Shown here: positions 11,101-19,949 of the stretch, one piece after another | Position numbering within the stretch: position 1 is the first letter of the stretch | Layout of the letters: the number at the start of each line of letters is the position of its first letter | From: Spirosoma radiotolerans | GTDB lineage: Bacteria; Bacteroidota; Bacteroidia; Cytophagales; Spirosomataceae | DNA length: 64,000 bases | NCBI RefSeq assembly: GCF_000974425.1 | Contig: NZ_CP010429.1 | Coordinates: 682,001-746,000 of the forward strand | Reading direction: 5' to 3' | The notes under the pieces: model-generated | The model's input: only the letters and a program-made list of their open reading frames with translations | The model's database searches: none | Told to the model about the DNA's origin: nothing | Program-made: the position numbers and the translations under genes

Positions 11101-11175
11101 ACTGCTCAGGGTATTGACTTCTTTACGTTTCCTCAGGTGAAAACCCTGATTGTGGGGGCAACGCTCAATTTTTAA
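8143..11175 (+). CDS. SusC/RagA-family TonB-linked outer-membrane receptor (pair 2)
   Basis: A 1010-residue SusC-like transporter. The start at 8143 is chosen over an in-frame ATG at 8083 because it gives a clean signal peptide (MRKFYCGIIWSAWLLLLPGY ending LLAQ, residues 1-24) and is preceded by TTGGAG. Domains: regulatory-like beta-sandwich about 26-100, TonB-box region VVVTGY near 107, plug with the canonical LKDASAKAIYGSRAANGV at about 222-239, then the barrel. DDKNGDGRITPADG near residue 825 is the Ca-binding-like loop common in this family. It heads a five-gene operon ending in a secreted metalloprotease, which hints at peptide or protein substrates. Confidence 0.95.
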   Translation: MRKFYCGIIWSAWLLLLPGYLLAQSQRITGTVTSAQDGLPIPGVNVIVKGTTNGVSTDANGKYSITAPGPTAVLLLSSIGLVSQEVTVGNRTVINVKMQEAVNELTQVVVTGYNTTQRKDITGSIASISPDKFKDIPVTSFDQALQGQAAGVQVTQSSGTPGGGLTVRVRGNTSISASNRPLFIVDGVPVEDGSLSGRDFGGQTDNAFALFNPNDIESIQVLKDASAKAIYGSRAANGVVLVTTKRGKAQKTTFTADVQRGITDVVRRPDLLNATELLDLQREAVTNAGLDPDKLGLIKGVTDGQNTDWVNAVLRKGVYQQYQVSTQGGNDRTQFYLSGSYRNEQGVQLNNQFTRLTGQLKLDHKATDKLSFGTNLTLSRVLNKRVKGDNFLDGVYSGAVKSLPYYSPYNEQGRLYVPTDAEYPGFPNFNPVAQALLPRFNAYTVKLLGGLYAEYEILQNLRFRSKVSIDYNNVTEDQFEPSTTAIGGFLTSVGGQGYGVFINTATSTFVNTNTLTYNFQLAEKHQFNALAGVEILERTQRSGDVQGRLFPSDDFTYISSAGIVDQGGSSVVNNGLFSSFGEVRYSYDEKYLATITARYDGSSRFGQSKRFGVFPSASFAWRISSEKFMERFRFLSDLKLRASYGFTGNERIGDFQFLGTWSSVTYSGSTGVGPSALANANLQWERTRESNIGLDASFFSGRLNVIFDAYDNLTDKLLFAQPIPQTTGFSTVQGNIGKVSNKGLELTISTVNLNRAVRWSTDLNLSHNSNKVVELASSEPVFRGYQGNGVSNTNVVLPGQPLGTFWGLKFLGVDPATGDAIYDDKNGDGRITPADGQVIGNAQPKLYGGLTNKVSWKGIDLSALLQFSYGNSILNFSNQTLLNSGADIQNNQTRQALKRWRKEGDITSVPRYVYQNTYNNYTSSRFIEDGSYLRLKNVSLGYNFPKAWINKYKVSNARLYVSATNILTWTRYSGPDPEVSTLDGSTTAQGIDFFTFPQVKTLIVGATLNF

Positions 11176-11194
11176 TTCAATACTTCGCTTTACA

Positions 11195-12586
11195 ATGATT
11201 CGCTATATACGATATACTTTATTGATTACGCTGATTGGTCTGGCAGCCTGTCAGGAAGTACTGGAACCCAAACCAGTGACGCTCCTCGTTGATGAGTTGG
11301 TGCTCAACGAACCAAACGATGTGCAACCCGTTCGGATCGGTCTGTACAGCGCCTTCCGGAGCATGGCGGCTCCAAATATCATAGCCGGTGATTTTACCGC
11401 CGATTACATCCAGGCGAACGGTACGTATACCGACGAAATTGAACTGGGTACAAAGCGTATTACCGCTACCAACGGAGCCGTTGACGCGTTGTGGAGCGGA
11501 TTGTACCGGACAATTTACGTCGCGAACTTTATCCTGGAGCGTTTGCCTGCTTTAACGACTGTGCCGGAAGCCACCCGAAAACAGGTACTTGCCGAGGCTC
11601 GGTTTATGCGGGGATGGGCCAACTTCATTGGCGTTTACACATATGGTGATATTCCTAAAGTTACGTCTACGGATCAATCTGCTAATACCACTATTCCACG
11701 AATTGCTAAAGCCGACATGTTGGCGTCTGTTCTGGCCGACTATCAGGCAGCTCTGGCGGATTTGCCAAGCGTGACATCTGCGTCGACCAATGCAACGACG
11801 AATGCCACCTATCTCAATAAAATAAATTGTCAGGCAGCGTTGGCACGCTACTACTTGTATCAAAAAAACTGGGCTCAGGCCGAGTCGTTGGCTACTGTTG
11901 TCATTAACTCAGGGGTATACGCCCTACAAACCAATTATTCTGACATTGTTACGAAAGATTTCACCAGCGAATCAATTCTGGAAGTTGGTTATAACCTGAC
12001 TGATGATCCGGGAACCAGTAACGATCCGGTTACAGGTTCACCTGGGTTAAACAACTTGCTGGTTGGCCGTCGGGAGGTCATTCCTTCCAATCAGTTAGTC
12101 AGTTCACTGCTTTCGGCCGAAGCCGGTACCCGGAGTACCACCATTACGTTTAACGCACAACAGCAACGGGGTAATGATAACGGTTGGACCGTACGAAAAT
12201 ATGGAACGGCTTCTGAGGATAACAACAACATTGTGTTAATGCGGCTGGCCGAGATGTATTTGATCCGGGCCGAAGCGCGGGCGCAACAGGGCAAACTAAC
12301 GGGTACAACGGGAGCCATTGCTGATCTAAACGTACTCCGTACCCGAGCGAAAGCACCCGCGATAACGGCAGGCGCTCAGGCCGATGTGTTATTAGCCGTT
12401 GAGCGTGAGCGCGTGTATGAACTGGCGTTTGAAGGACAACGCTGGTATGATCTGGTGCGAACAGGGCGGGCACAGGCTGTTATGTCGGCGTTTTCGCCCA
12501 ACTGGAATAGCCGGTATGAACTCTGGCCGATTCCTCAACGGGAGATTCAACAAAATACGGCCCTTCAACAAAACCCAGGGTATTAA
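11195..12586 (+). CDS. SusD/RagB-family outer-membrane lipoprotein (pair 2)
   Basis: A 463-residue SusD-like surface lipoprotein. The start at 11195 gives a lipoprotein signal with lipobox LAAC and acylated Cys19; the in-frame ATG at 11150 lies inside susC and would spoil the signal. Family features include SALWSGLYRTIYVANF-like helices (DALWSGLYRTIYVANFILER in part), RLAEMYLIRAEARAQ and the C-terminal ERVYELAFEGQRWYDLVRTG, followed by ELWPIPQREIQQN. It begins 19 bp after the susC stop and ends 16 bp before the next lipoprotein gene, so co-transcription is expected. Confidence 0.93.
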   Translation: MIRYIRYTLLITLIGLAACQEVLEPKPVTLLVDELVLNEPNDVQPVRIGLYSAFRSMAAPNIIAGDFTADYIQANGTYTDEIELGTKRITATNGAVDALWSGLYRTIYVANFILERLPALTTVPEATRKQVLAEARFMRGWANFIGVYTYGDIPKVTSTDQSANTTIPRIAKADMLASVLADYQAALADLPSVTSASTNATTNATYLNKINCQAALARYYLYQKNWAQAESLATVVINSGVYALQTNYSDIVTKDFTSESILEVGYNLTDDPGTSNDPVTGSPGLNNLLVGRREVIPSNQLVSSLLSAEAGTRSTTITFNAQQQRGNDNGWTVRKYGTASEDNNNIVLMRLAEMYLIRAEARAQQGKLTGTTGAIADLNVLRTRAKAPAITAGAQADVLLAVERERVYELAFEGQRWYDLVRTGRAQAVMSAFSPNWNSRYELWPIPQREIQQNTALQQNPGY

Positions 12587-12602
12587 GTAATAGAGCGTTT
12601 TA

Positions 12603-13439
12603 ATGATTATGAGAAAACATAAACTATACGGGCTAATCGGAATGGTCATGTTGCTGGGTATGGCAATCGTTGCCTGTGAAACAAGTGACGTTGACCGTAC
12701 TTTCGAGGGGCCTTATTTTGTCCGCTTTACCGATACGACCGTAACGTATAAAGAGAGTTATAGTAAACCGATTGCCATTCAGGTTCATAATGTTGGCCCC
12801 ATCCTGGACCAACCCATCACGGTCAACTATGTGGTGAGCGGCACCGCCCGAGAAGGGAAAGAGTATACCATAGTTGGCACCAAAGGAACGGTTGTCATAC
12901 CCGCGAAGGCAAGTTCGGGCAACATCATGGTGCAGTTGATCAACAATGCGAATAATATTCTGGAATCATCGTCGCTAACGTTTACCCTCACAGGGGTTCA
13001 GCCGAGCACATTGCAGGTTGGATTCGGGAAAAACAGTATTGTTGGAAAAACACTGGTGCTGACCATTCAGGACGATTGCTTGTTGGGTGGGTCTTACACA
13101 GGCACTCAGAAATATGGTGCACAGACGGCTACCGTTTCCAACATAGCCATTACCAGCACCGACTGTAAGAACTATCTTTTGAGCAACTGGAACATCGGCA
13201 TCCCCTTTTTCTCGTTTGACGCCATTAAGCCAACCCTGACCTTTATTGATAATGGGGATAACTCCCTCACCGTGCCGACACAGGGCAATGCTGAATTGGG
13301 ATCAACGGATACCATTAAAGGAAGCGGTGCCTGGAATCCCCGCGATAAGAAGATCACGCTGAATCTTCAGTTCAAGATTGCACTCAGTAGTACGAAAGAC
13401 ACAACCCTAAATTACGTACAGACCTATACGCCCCAGTAA
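12603..13439 (+). CDS. Lipoprotein with Calx-beta-like domain
   Basis: A 278-residue predicted outer-membrane lipoprotein (lipobox IVAC, Cys25 from the first Met; a second Met two codons later is equally possible). The segment about 40-155, with ITVNYVVSGTAREGKEYTI and FTLTGVQPSTLQVGFGKNS, resembles Calx-beta or DUF4843-type beta-sandwiches of lipoproteins that accompany SusCD pairs. The rest is beta-rich with a short DDCLLGGSYTGT motif. Surface accessory glycan- or protein-binding proteins (SusE/F-like in position, not homologous) are common here. The exact ligand is unknown. Confidence 0.7.
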   Translation: MIMRKHKLYGLIGMVMLLGMAIVACETSDVDRTFEGPYFVRFTDTTVTYKESYSKPIAIQVHNVGPILDQPITVNYVVSGTAREGKEYTIVGTKGTVVIPAKASSGNIMVQLINNANNILESSSLTFTLTGVQPSTLQVGFGKNSIVGKTLVLTIQDDCLLGGSYTGTQKYGAQTATVSNIAITSTDCKNYLLSNWNIGIPFFSFDAIKPTLTFIDNGDNSLTVPTQGNAELGSTDTIKGSGAWNPRDKKITLNLQFKIALSSTKDTTLNYVQTYTPQ

Positions 13440-13460
13440 GGCATTTGACGAGTTTCGACT

Positions 13461-13955
13461 ATGCGACAATTTATACGCTTATTATTCATTCCGGCTGTGA
13501 TCGGATGGCTCCTGGGGGGCTGTTCCGAGAAAATAGAGCCGAAGCCTGCTACGTATTCGCAATTGCTGACCGGCACCGACAAAAAATCCTGGCGCATGGT
13601 TTCACTTCAAGTCATTGATAATGGTACACCGTCGGGTGTGATACCTATTTCTCAAAGTGGCGTAAATCCTTGCATAACAGACGATTTGTGTACTTTTTAC
13701 GCTGATGCGGAACACAAATTTGAAGCCAGCGAAGGAGCAACCAAATGTAGTTCCGCTGACCCGGATGTTTACGTAACCGACACGTGGACGCTCGTTAATG
13801 CCAATGCGACGCTGGAGTTTTATTTGCCGATACTGAATGGTAAATATCCTTGGACAATAAAGAACCTGACGGCTACGGTACTGACAATTCAATATTATTT
13901 CCCGGATATTGATGCCAGCTACCAGTTTACGTTTAACTCGACTACAACCAAATAG
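13461..13955 (+). CDS. Small lipoprotein, lipocalin-like
   Basis: A 164-residue lipoprotein (lipobox LGGC, Cys21). Features such as YSQLLTGTDKKSWRMVSLQV near the N-terminus, a paired-cysteine region (ITDDLCTFYAD and ATKCSSADP) and alternating strands resemble the lipocalin-like families frequent downstream of susD in Bacteroidota. No enzymatic motif is seen. It starts 21 bp after the previous gene and its stop lies 4 bp before the metalloprotease start, so it belongs to the same operon. Confidence 0.6.
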   Translation: MRQFIRLLFIPAVIGWLLGGCSEKIEPKPATYSQLLTGTDKKSWRMVSLQVIDNGTPSGVIPISQSGVNPCITDDLCTFYADAEHKFEASEGATKCSSADPDVYVTDTWTLVNANATLEFYLPILNGKYPWTIKNLTATVLTIQYYFPDIDASYQFTFNSTTTK

Positions 13956-13959
13956 GCGT

Positions 13960-16326
13960 ATGTTTCGATTAGTACTCAGCCTACTACTGCTCGTGCTGGT
14001 AACTGCTGGTGTTCGTGCGCAGGCACCTCAGCAATGCATTACCATGCAAATGGATAGTTTGCTACGGGCCAAACATCCCGAAATGGGCACCCTCGCTGAT
14101 TTCGAGCGGTCGTTGCAGCGCAAAATGGTTGAACTCAAAAAGCAAATGGCCAATGGCCGGACTGGATTGGCTACGGTCATCACCATTCCAGTGGTCGTTC
14201 ACGTTGTGCACAATGGCGAATCGGTTGGATCAGGCCGAAACATTAGTCAGGCGCAGGTGCAGGCCCAGTTGGCCACATTAAATGAAGATTATCGCCGGAG
14301 AGCGGGTACCCGCGGTTTTAACGACAATCCAATTGGAGCCGATATCGAAATTGAGTTTTGCCCCGCCGTGGTCAACCCGCAGGGCCAGGCTATGGCCGAA
14401 CCGGGTATCGACCGGTACAATGGTAACCAGGCCAACTGGAATCAGAATAATATTGAAGGCGTATTGAAACCCAGCACCTACTGGAATCCCGATAAATATT
14501 ACAACATATGGGTGGTCGATTTGAATGACGCCGTGGCGGGTGGTGGCCAACTGCTCGGATACGCGCAGTTTCCAAGCCAGTCGAATCTGGCGGGTATTCC
14601 AACCGACAGCCCGGCCAGTACCGATGGCGTAGTGATCGATTATCGTTCCTTCGGGAATGCGGAGAAGGGCAACTTTCCGACCATGCGGGCCACGTATAAC
14701 CTGGGCCGTACGCTGACGCACGAAACCGGCCACTGGCTGGGCCTGCGCCACATCTGGGGAGATGCCAGTTGTGGCGACGATTTTTGTGCCGATACGCCCC
14801 CTCAGGCATCGGCGAGCAGCGGCTGTCCGGTAGGCCGGGTAAGTTGTGGGTCAACGAACCTGGTGCAGAACTACATGGATTACTCCAATGATGCCTGCAT
14901 GAATATTTTCACGCTCAACCAGAAAGACCGCATCCGGGCGGTCATGGCCTTGAGCCCACGGCGGCTTAGCCTGTTGTCGTCCAACGTATGTGGTACGCTG
15001 GTGGCAAGCCGCCCCGTGTCGAATTTCCGGGCTGATAATCAGCAGGTATTGCTGGGCGGACAGATTAAATTCAACGATCTATCGGATGGATTCCCGACGA
15101 GCTGGTCGTGGACATTTGAAGGGGGTACCCCCGCTACCTCAACGGAGCAGAACCCAACCGTTACCTACACCCAGCCCGGTAAATTCAAAGTGACACTGGT
15201 CACCTCGAATGCCATTGGTCAATCCGATCCCGTTGTTCGCACTGAATACATTGAAGTATTGAACGCGGGCCTTTGCAGTGATATGACCAACTTCAACGGT
15301 ACACCAACCATCTTGCGGGAAGTGAACGGAACGGGCTATGTAGCCGGACAAAATAGCCACCGGAGTCAGGCGGTTTCGGAGTTCTTTGCCAACAAGCTCG
15401 GGTATTCGAATCTGGCCGGAGCCTCCCTGAAATTTGGCGTAGCGAAAGCGGCCAAAGGCGCCACAACGGAGTCGGTGGTGACGGTGACGGTCTGGAATGG
15501 CCGGGGTTTCCAGAATGGACCGGGCGCAATCCTGACACAGAAAGATGTTCCCCTACGAGTGATTCTGGACGATGTGGCCAACAATCGACCAACGAACGTT
15601 ACGTTTGACAGGAACGTACCCTTGAGCAGTTTACCCTTCCACATTGGTATCACTTTGCCCTATGCGTCGGGTGACACAGTAGCGCTGGTGACGACCAAAA
15701 ATGGGGAGTCGCTTTCGGCAACATCCTGGCGCCAGAATCAGAAAGGCGACTGGCTGCGGTATGCCGATAGTCTGGGGCTAAACGTGGCGCATAACATCGC
15801 GGCTGTTGTGGGTCAGAAATCATTCGTTCAAATTGCGGCCTCCGCTATCTTTATCGATCCGGGACAAACCGTTACGCTGAATGCCCGCGGGGCCAGTATC
15901 TTCACCTGGTCAGGAGCGGGGCTGAACACGACCCTGGGACCACAGGTAATTGCCCAACCGACGCAAACAACGTCGTATACAGTGGCAGGTTCGGGGCTGG
16001 ATCTGTGCAGCACCACCGCTGTCGTGACCATCAACGTCCGAGCAGGAACCGTCACGGCCTCAACGCCCCTGGCTGAGCAGTCGTTACAGGTAACGCCCAA
16101 CCCGAGTGATGGCCAAATGATGGTGTTGTTCAACGGTCCACTACGGGGTGCCTTGACGCTGGGTGTGCGTACCCTGAACGGGGTTGAACTGATCCGGCAA
16201 AATCACCAGAAAACGGCCGACCTCTTCCAGCAACCCCTTGACCTGAAAACCGCCCCCGCAGGCGTGTATTTTGTGGAGGTCAGGCTAGGGGAGCAGGTGT
16301 ACCGAAGTCGGGTAGTGAAGCAGTGA
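13960..16326 (+). CDS. Secreted M43 metalloprotease with PKD domain and type IX sorting signal
   Basis: A 789-residue secreted zinc protease of the pappalysin family (MEROPS M43). The start at 13960 gives a signal peptide ending VRAQ (residues 1-21); the ATG at 13909 lies inside the preceding gene. The zinc site HETGHWLGLRH is at 254-264 with the Met-turn NYMDYS at 304-309. A PKD domain (about 345-435, FNDLSDGFPTSWSWTFEGG) follows, then a beta-rich region and a C-terminal type IX secretion sorting domain (about 712-789, VTPNPSDGQ, APAGVYFVEVR, SRVVKQ). The protein is therefore exported and probably anchored at the surface, where it may feed peptides to the upstream SusCD pair (inference). Confidence 0.92.
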   Translation: MFRLVLSLLLLVLVTAGVRAQAPQQCITMQMDSLLRAKHPEMGTLADFERSLQRKMVELKKQMANGRTGLATVITIPVVVHVVHNGESVGSGRNISQAQVQAQLATLNEDYRRRAGTRGFNDNPIGADIEIEFCPAVVNPQGQAMAEPGIDRYNGNQANWNQNNIEGVLKPSTYWNPDKYYNIWVVDLNDAVAGGGQLLGYAQFPSQSNLAGIPTDSPASTDGVVIDYRSFGNAEKGNFPTMRATYNLGRTLTHETGHWLGLRHIWGDASCGDDFCADTPPQASASSGCPVGRVSCGSTNLVQNYMDYSNDACMNIFTLNQKDRIRAVMALSPRRLSLLSSNVCGTLVASRPVSNFRADNQQVLLGGQIKFNDLSDGFPTSWSWTFEGGTPATSTEQNPTVTYTQPGKFKVTLVTSNAIGQSDPVVRTEYIEVLNAGLCSDMTNFNGTPTILREVNGTGYVAGQNSHRSQAVSEFFANKLGYSNLAGASLKFGVAKAAKGATTESVVTVTVWNGRGFQNGPGAILTQKDVPLRVILDDVANNRPTNVTFDRNVPLSSLPFHIGITLPYASGDTVALVTTKNGESLSATSWRQNQKGDWLRYADSLGLNVAHNIAAVVGQKSFVQIAASAIFIDPGQTVTLNARGASIFTWSGAGLNTTLGPQVIAQPTQTTSYTVAGSGLDLCSTTAVVTINVRAGTVTASTPLAEQSLQVTPNPSDGQMMVLFNGPLRGALTLGVRTLNGVELIRQNHQKTADLFQQPLDLKTAPAGVYFVEVRLGEQVYRSRVVKQ

Positions 16327-16340
16327 ATGGGATAATAGAA

Positions 16341-16378
16341 ATAAGCCGTACCGGTGTTGTAACTACGATACGGCTTAT
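16341..16378. terminator. Terminator-like hairpin after the M43 protease
   Basis: Arms ATAAGCCGTA (16341-16350) and TACGGCTTAT (16369-16378) with an 18-nt loop, between the end of the plus-strand operon and the end of a minus-strand gene, so it may serve both sides. Confidence 0.55.
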
Positions 16379-16459
16379 CCAGTACTAACATAAAACAAGT
16401 TAATGGCAAATCTAGGAAGCTCTATTTACAGATTTCATTTCTTACTGGCTTATTATCAT

Positions 16460-16891
16460 TCAAACTTTACGCGTGCTAAGTACGCGGAAAAGTAGTATAG
16501 CTGAACTAATCAGAAATAATACACTTGAGCCAATAAACCAGTGATTTCTATTGACTATATCTGGATACCCATTAGCAAACATTCCATACCCTTGAAGGAT
16601 AACTATTATGGCTAATATTCCAATAGCTATAATTATTACTAGTCGTTTACCGATGTTTTTATCCAAAATTAAGCTCCCAAGATATATCCAACTCAGAAGT
16701 ACAAGTAAGTAACCCAGCTTTTCAGGAGGTGAGCCTGCAAATACGGCCGCAGAGGCCAATATAAGTATAGGCCAATCAAGTTTTGAATCATCAAAAGTGA
16801 TTGAAGCAAAGGACACGACAATTAGTATCTCAAGTGCTTTTATTGAGGAGTAAGGATATTTAGATTTTTTTTCGTTTAATAACTCTTTCAT
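16460..16891 (-). CDS. Small four-helix membrane protein, possible immunity protein
   Basis: A 143-residue protein of unknown family. It has a short polar N-terminus (MKELLNEKKSKYPYSS) and about four hydrophobic helices (near residues 20-32, 42-75, 83-102 and 117-137). It lies 7 bp downstream of the large modular gene on the same strand, so the two are almost certainly co-transcribed. Its base composition is visibly more AT-rich than the surrounding envelope genes. The position directly after a protein with a C-terminal papain-like domain is that of an immunity protein in toxin loci; polytopic immunity proteins are known for periplasm-acting toxins. This function is inference only. Confidence 0.6.
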   Translation of the reverse strand: MKELLNEKKSKYPYSSIKALEILIVVSFASITFDDSKLDWPILILASAAVFAGSPPEKLGYLLVLLSWIYLGSLILDKNIGKRLVIIIAIGILAIIVILQGYGMFANGYPDIVNRNHWFIGSSVLFLISSAILLFRVLSTRKV

Positions 16892-16898
16892 AAACTTG

Positions 16899-19800
16899 TT
16901 AATTACAATTGGTGCTTATAGGGGAAGTTGAATTATCTGCAACAGTGATTTTAGTGCCATATGCAGCTTTATTTTCACGCAGATCTTGACCCAAGTCAGC
17001 AGGATTATATCCTTGGCCGAGCGGTCCAATATAACCTTTACCATTAGGAAGTGATATATAAGGAGAAATGATATTACAGGCAAACGTAGTGCAATTATTA
17101 TCCACTAAATTATACTTTGGATTACCTAGATTTTTCACATAATAGATAACGTTCTTAAAGTCATATGCTGATAGATCAGCTTTTAAAGCCACATCGTAAC
17201 GAGTGCCTCCGTCATCGCCCCAAACACTTTCTGTAGAGATACCTGTTGCAGCAATCCACTCAGTCTGTACATAATAGCCCACGACTAGTCTTATGACTTG
17301 GCCAGTAGAAGAGTCGTAACGTTCAAAGCCTAAATAAGTGTGTCCTGGCCTTCTATAAGGTTCACTAGGATTGAAATTTGCTATTTCTCTCGTCCCATTA
17401 ACAGGCTGGTCAACGTACAATGTTATACTGTATTTGTATTTTGAATCGTCAGGTACTGTGCCGAAACAGTTGAGTTTTTGAGAGATATTTATTGGACGTG
17501 TTGGGCCAGCTAAAACATAGTTACTTAGAAAATATTGATCGCTTAAATTTTTTAAATCAGGAAAATCCTTCCAAGTGGGTGGCCGGTTGGAAGGGTCTCC
17601 AGGAGGAACAATATTTGGATTATTACAGTCACTTGGTGTAGCCATGGGTGATTGGGTAATATTTCCTGTAGGTGATATATCATTAGCAGGTACGACTTTG
17701 ATCGTTAAACTATGACCATGTTTATAGCCATCGGGAATACCCCATATGAATCCGCAGTCGAGAGGGATATTAGGATTGTTATTATAGGCTTGCCGCACAT
17801 CCGGTCGTGATACCGTATTAGCTCTTATTGTAGCAGCTTTTGAAAAACGACCATATATGTCAGAAATGTAAATATCTAGGTTCGCATATCCACCATTTTT
17901 AGCATAAGCCCAGCCACTAATTTTTTCACAATCAACTACATCCAGGATAGCTACCGTTGGAACAGGTTGATTACTGGAAGTAATGTCTGTAGTAGGGTTT
18001 GTGTTAGGCGTACCACCGCTACCATTACCGGGATTATTTCCTGCTGGTGTTTCAGGATTAGTGGCTGGAGGAATGTCAGGACCAGGTGATGTGGTTGGTG
18101 TGTTATCTGGACTACCGCCTGTTCCACCACTCTGACCTCTAGGGTTACAAATTGGATATCCCCATTTGGTTTTCTTCGCTTTAACGACAATTTCAGGGAG
18201 ATCTCCACAATCTACTGGTTCTTCAGGGTCGCCACTTCTTCTGGCACTAAAGCTAACTTGACCTGACCAAAGCGGATTTGGCGCACCACAAATTTGAACG
18301 GCAAGATTATAGTTCTTCGGGTCATATCGTACATTAGCCAAATCGATATTGAATCCGTGATAACGGGCGGCCAGGTTATTGCCAAAAGCACTAACTAAAT
18401 CAGAACGATCTTCATCAGCTGGTACTGAAGCTACTTTTGTGCCGTTGATGTAAATATCAATGATCACCGTTTTACTCATATTGCTTTCATCCAGCGCCCA
18501 GCCATGTATACCTCTTTCATTGGCAATATCGACACTTCCCCGTGGGCTGCTTACCGAGCAGGTGCCTCCTGAGGGAACAACGGGTGGATTCGTCGTTGGT
18601 GTGGTTGGGTTATTAGTTCCCCCTGTGCAACCACTAACCGTTTTGGGAGACCCGCCTATTTCGTTGTTAACTCCGCAGATACGGACGGAGATGGAATGAT
18701 TCTGACTATTTTTCCAGGGGGCATTGGCCGGGAAGGAGTAACTGAAGCCGTGATAGCGGGCGGCTGAATTGCCAAACGCACCTACCAGATCCTGCCGGTC
18801 GCCATTGGCCGTGATGCCTGCATAGGTTTTAACTCCATCTACATAGATGTCGATAAGGACAGGTTGATTCATGTTAGCCTGGTCGAGAGCCCACCCGCCA
18901 ATACCGTTGCAGTCGGCAAAGTCGAAGGCGGCATTGGGGCTGCTTACCGAGCAGGTGCCCGATGGTGGAATAACGGGAGGATTCGTCGTTGGTGTGGTTG
19001 GGGGAGTCGATGATGTGTGTGGATCACTGGTCGCGAAGCAGCTCAGTTTACTCGCATCAAACCCAGTTGATTGTAGCCAGCTTTGGGGCTTGAAGCCCTG
19101 AGAAGGATTCTGATAACTGGCAAACAGAACGCCATTGTAGTAATGGGCGTAGATTTGCTCACCGTACCAACTGAGCAAGAACTGCCCTTCGGTAAAGCCA
19201 CAGTTGGTCGTAGGGGGATTTGTCGTTGATGTGTGTGGATCATTCACCGCAAAACAGCCTACCTTACTGGCGTCAAAGCCTGTTGCCTGCAACCAGCTTT
19301 GAGGTTTGAAGCCCTGGGAAGGGTCCTGATAACTGGCAAACAAGATGCCATTGTAATAATGCGCGTAGATTTGTTCGCCGTACCAATTGAGTAAAAACTG
19401 TCCTTCTGTAAAATCACAGTTGGAGGCTAGACGCCCACTCTTACTTTGATCCGCATGATCATCGACGGAAATGAACAATCTGGCTTTTTCGATAAACAGG
19501 CTGGTTTCATCCGCATTTCCAGAGCCACGTAGTAATCTGAATTCGCTCTTACTCCCCACTTTAGTAAAGTAGCCTTTCAGGGTGTAGGTTACAGTGGTTT
19601 TTGCCGACGATAATTCAGCGCCGATATAATCGCTGTAATTGCCGCCTGTCTGCACAAAGCCGTCGGGCAACAACAGTTTCAAGCGAAAAGCATTGGACCC
19701 CTCGGCTGTGAAGAGTAACGCCGGGCTTAGGTTGAGATAATGGGCAGTGATGGTAAATGCAATGTCATCACCCAAAGCAACCTGCTTTTTATCGGCTCTT

Positions 19801-19949
19801 AGCGTGAACCGAATTGGGTCACTGTCAAAATGGAGAGATACTGATTTAGTATTAGCAAGATAATGCCTGTTTTTGGCAGGCTCATGATTTACTTTTTTGG
19901 TGTCGGGTATAGCTGTATCCCCTGTAAATGATAAAAGACTGATTGCCAA
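16899..19949 (-). CDS. Large modular surface protein with C-terminal papain-like domain (toxin candidate)
   Basis: A 1016-residue mosaic. After a beta-rich N-terminal part (about 35-165) come two near-identical 72-residue units (from C178 and C250; motif FTEGQFLLxWYGEQIYAHYY), then three copies of a beta-sandwich with the pattern GWALD...DIYVDG...R.DLV...HGF (about 333-425, 464-555, 665-755). Pro/Thr/Asn-rich linkers separate the units. The C-terminal domain (about 840-990) has PGHTYLGFE (His870), NLVDNNCTTFAC (Cys953) and GYNPADLGQDLR, the His-before-Cys order of permuted NlpC/P60-like papain folds. The frame opens with a TTG codon in the middle of a hydrophobic stretch; an upstream in-frame ATG at 20015 is cut off by a TAG. 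Function unknown; a contact or antibacterial toxin is plausible. Confidence 0.75.
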   Translation of the reverse strand: MAISLLSFTGDTAIPDTKKVNHEPAKNRHYLANTKSVSLHFDSDPIRFTLRADKKQVALGDDIAFTITAHYLNLSPALLFTAEGSNAFRLKLLLPDGFVQTGGNYSDYIGAELSSAKTTVTYTLKGYFTKVGSKSEFRLLRGSGNADETSLFIEKARLFISVDDHADQSKSGRLASNCDFTEGQFLLNWYGEQIYAHYYNGILFASYQDPSQGFKPQSWLQATGFDASKVGCFAVNDPHTSTTNPPTTNCGFTEGQFLLSWYGEQIYAHYYNGVLFASYQNPSQGFKPQSWLQSTGFDASKLSCFATSDPHTSSTPPTTPTTNPPVIPPSGTCSVSSPNAAFDFADCNGIGGWALDQANMNQPVLIDIYVDGVKTYAGITANGDRQDLVGAFGNSAARYHGFSYSFPANAPWKNSQNHSISVRICGVNNEIGGSPKTVSGCTGGTNNPTTPTTNPPVVPSGGTCSVSSPRGSVDIANERGIHGWALDESNMSKTVIIDIYINGTKVASVPADEDRSDLVSAFGNNLAARYHGFNIDLANVRYDPKNYNLAVQICGAPNPLWSGQVSFSARRSGDPEEPVDCGDLPEIVVKAKKTKWGYPICNPRGQSGGTGGSPDNTPTTSPGPDIPPATNPETPAGNNPGNGSGGTPNTNPTTDITSSNQPVPTVAILDVVDCEKISGWAYAKNGGYANLDIYISDIYGRFSKAATIRANTVSRPDVRQAYNNNPNIPLDCGFIWGIPDGYKHGHSLTIKVVPANDISPTGNITQSPMATPSDCNNPNIVPPGDPSNRPPTWKDFPDLKNLSDQYFLSNYVLAGPTRPINISQKLNCFGTVPDDSKYKYSITLYVDQPVNGTREIANFNPSEPYRRPGHTYLGFERYDSSTGQVIRLVVGYYVQTEWIAATGISTESVWGDDGGTRYDVALKADLSAYDFKNVIYYVKNLGNPKYNLVDNNCTTFACNIISPYISLPNGKGYIGPLGQGYNPADLGQDLRENKAAYGTKITVADNSTSPISTNCN

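Noticed and set aside
18951..19440. Tandem similarity that looked like a repeat array
   Set aside because: The 216-bp repeat is coding: it is the duplicated 72-residue unit of the modular protein, not CRISPR or satellite DNA.
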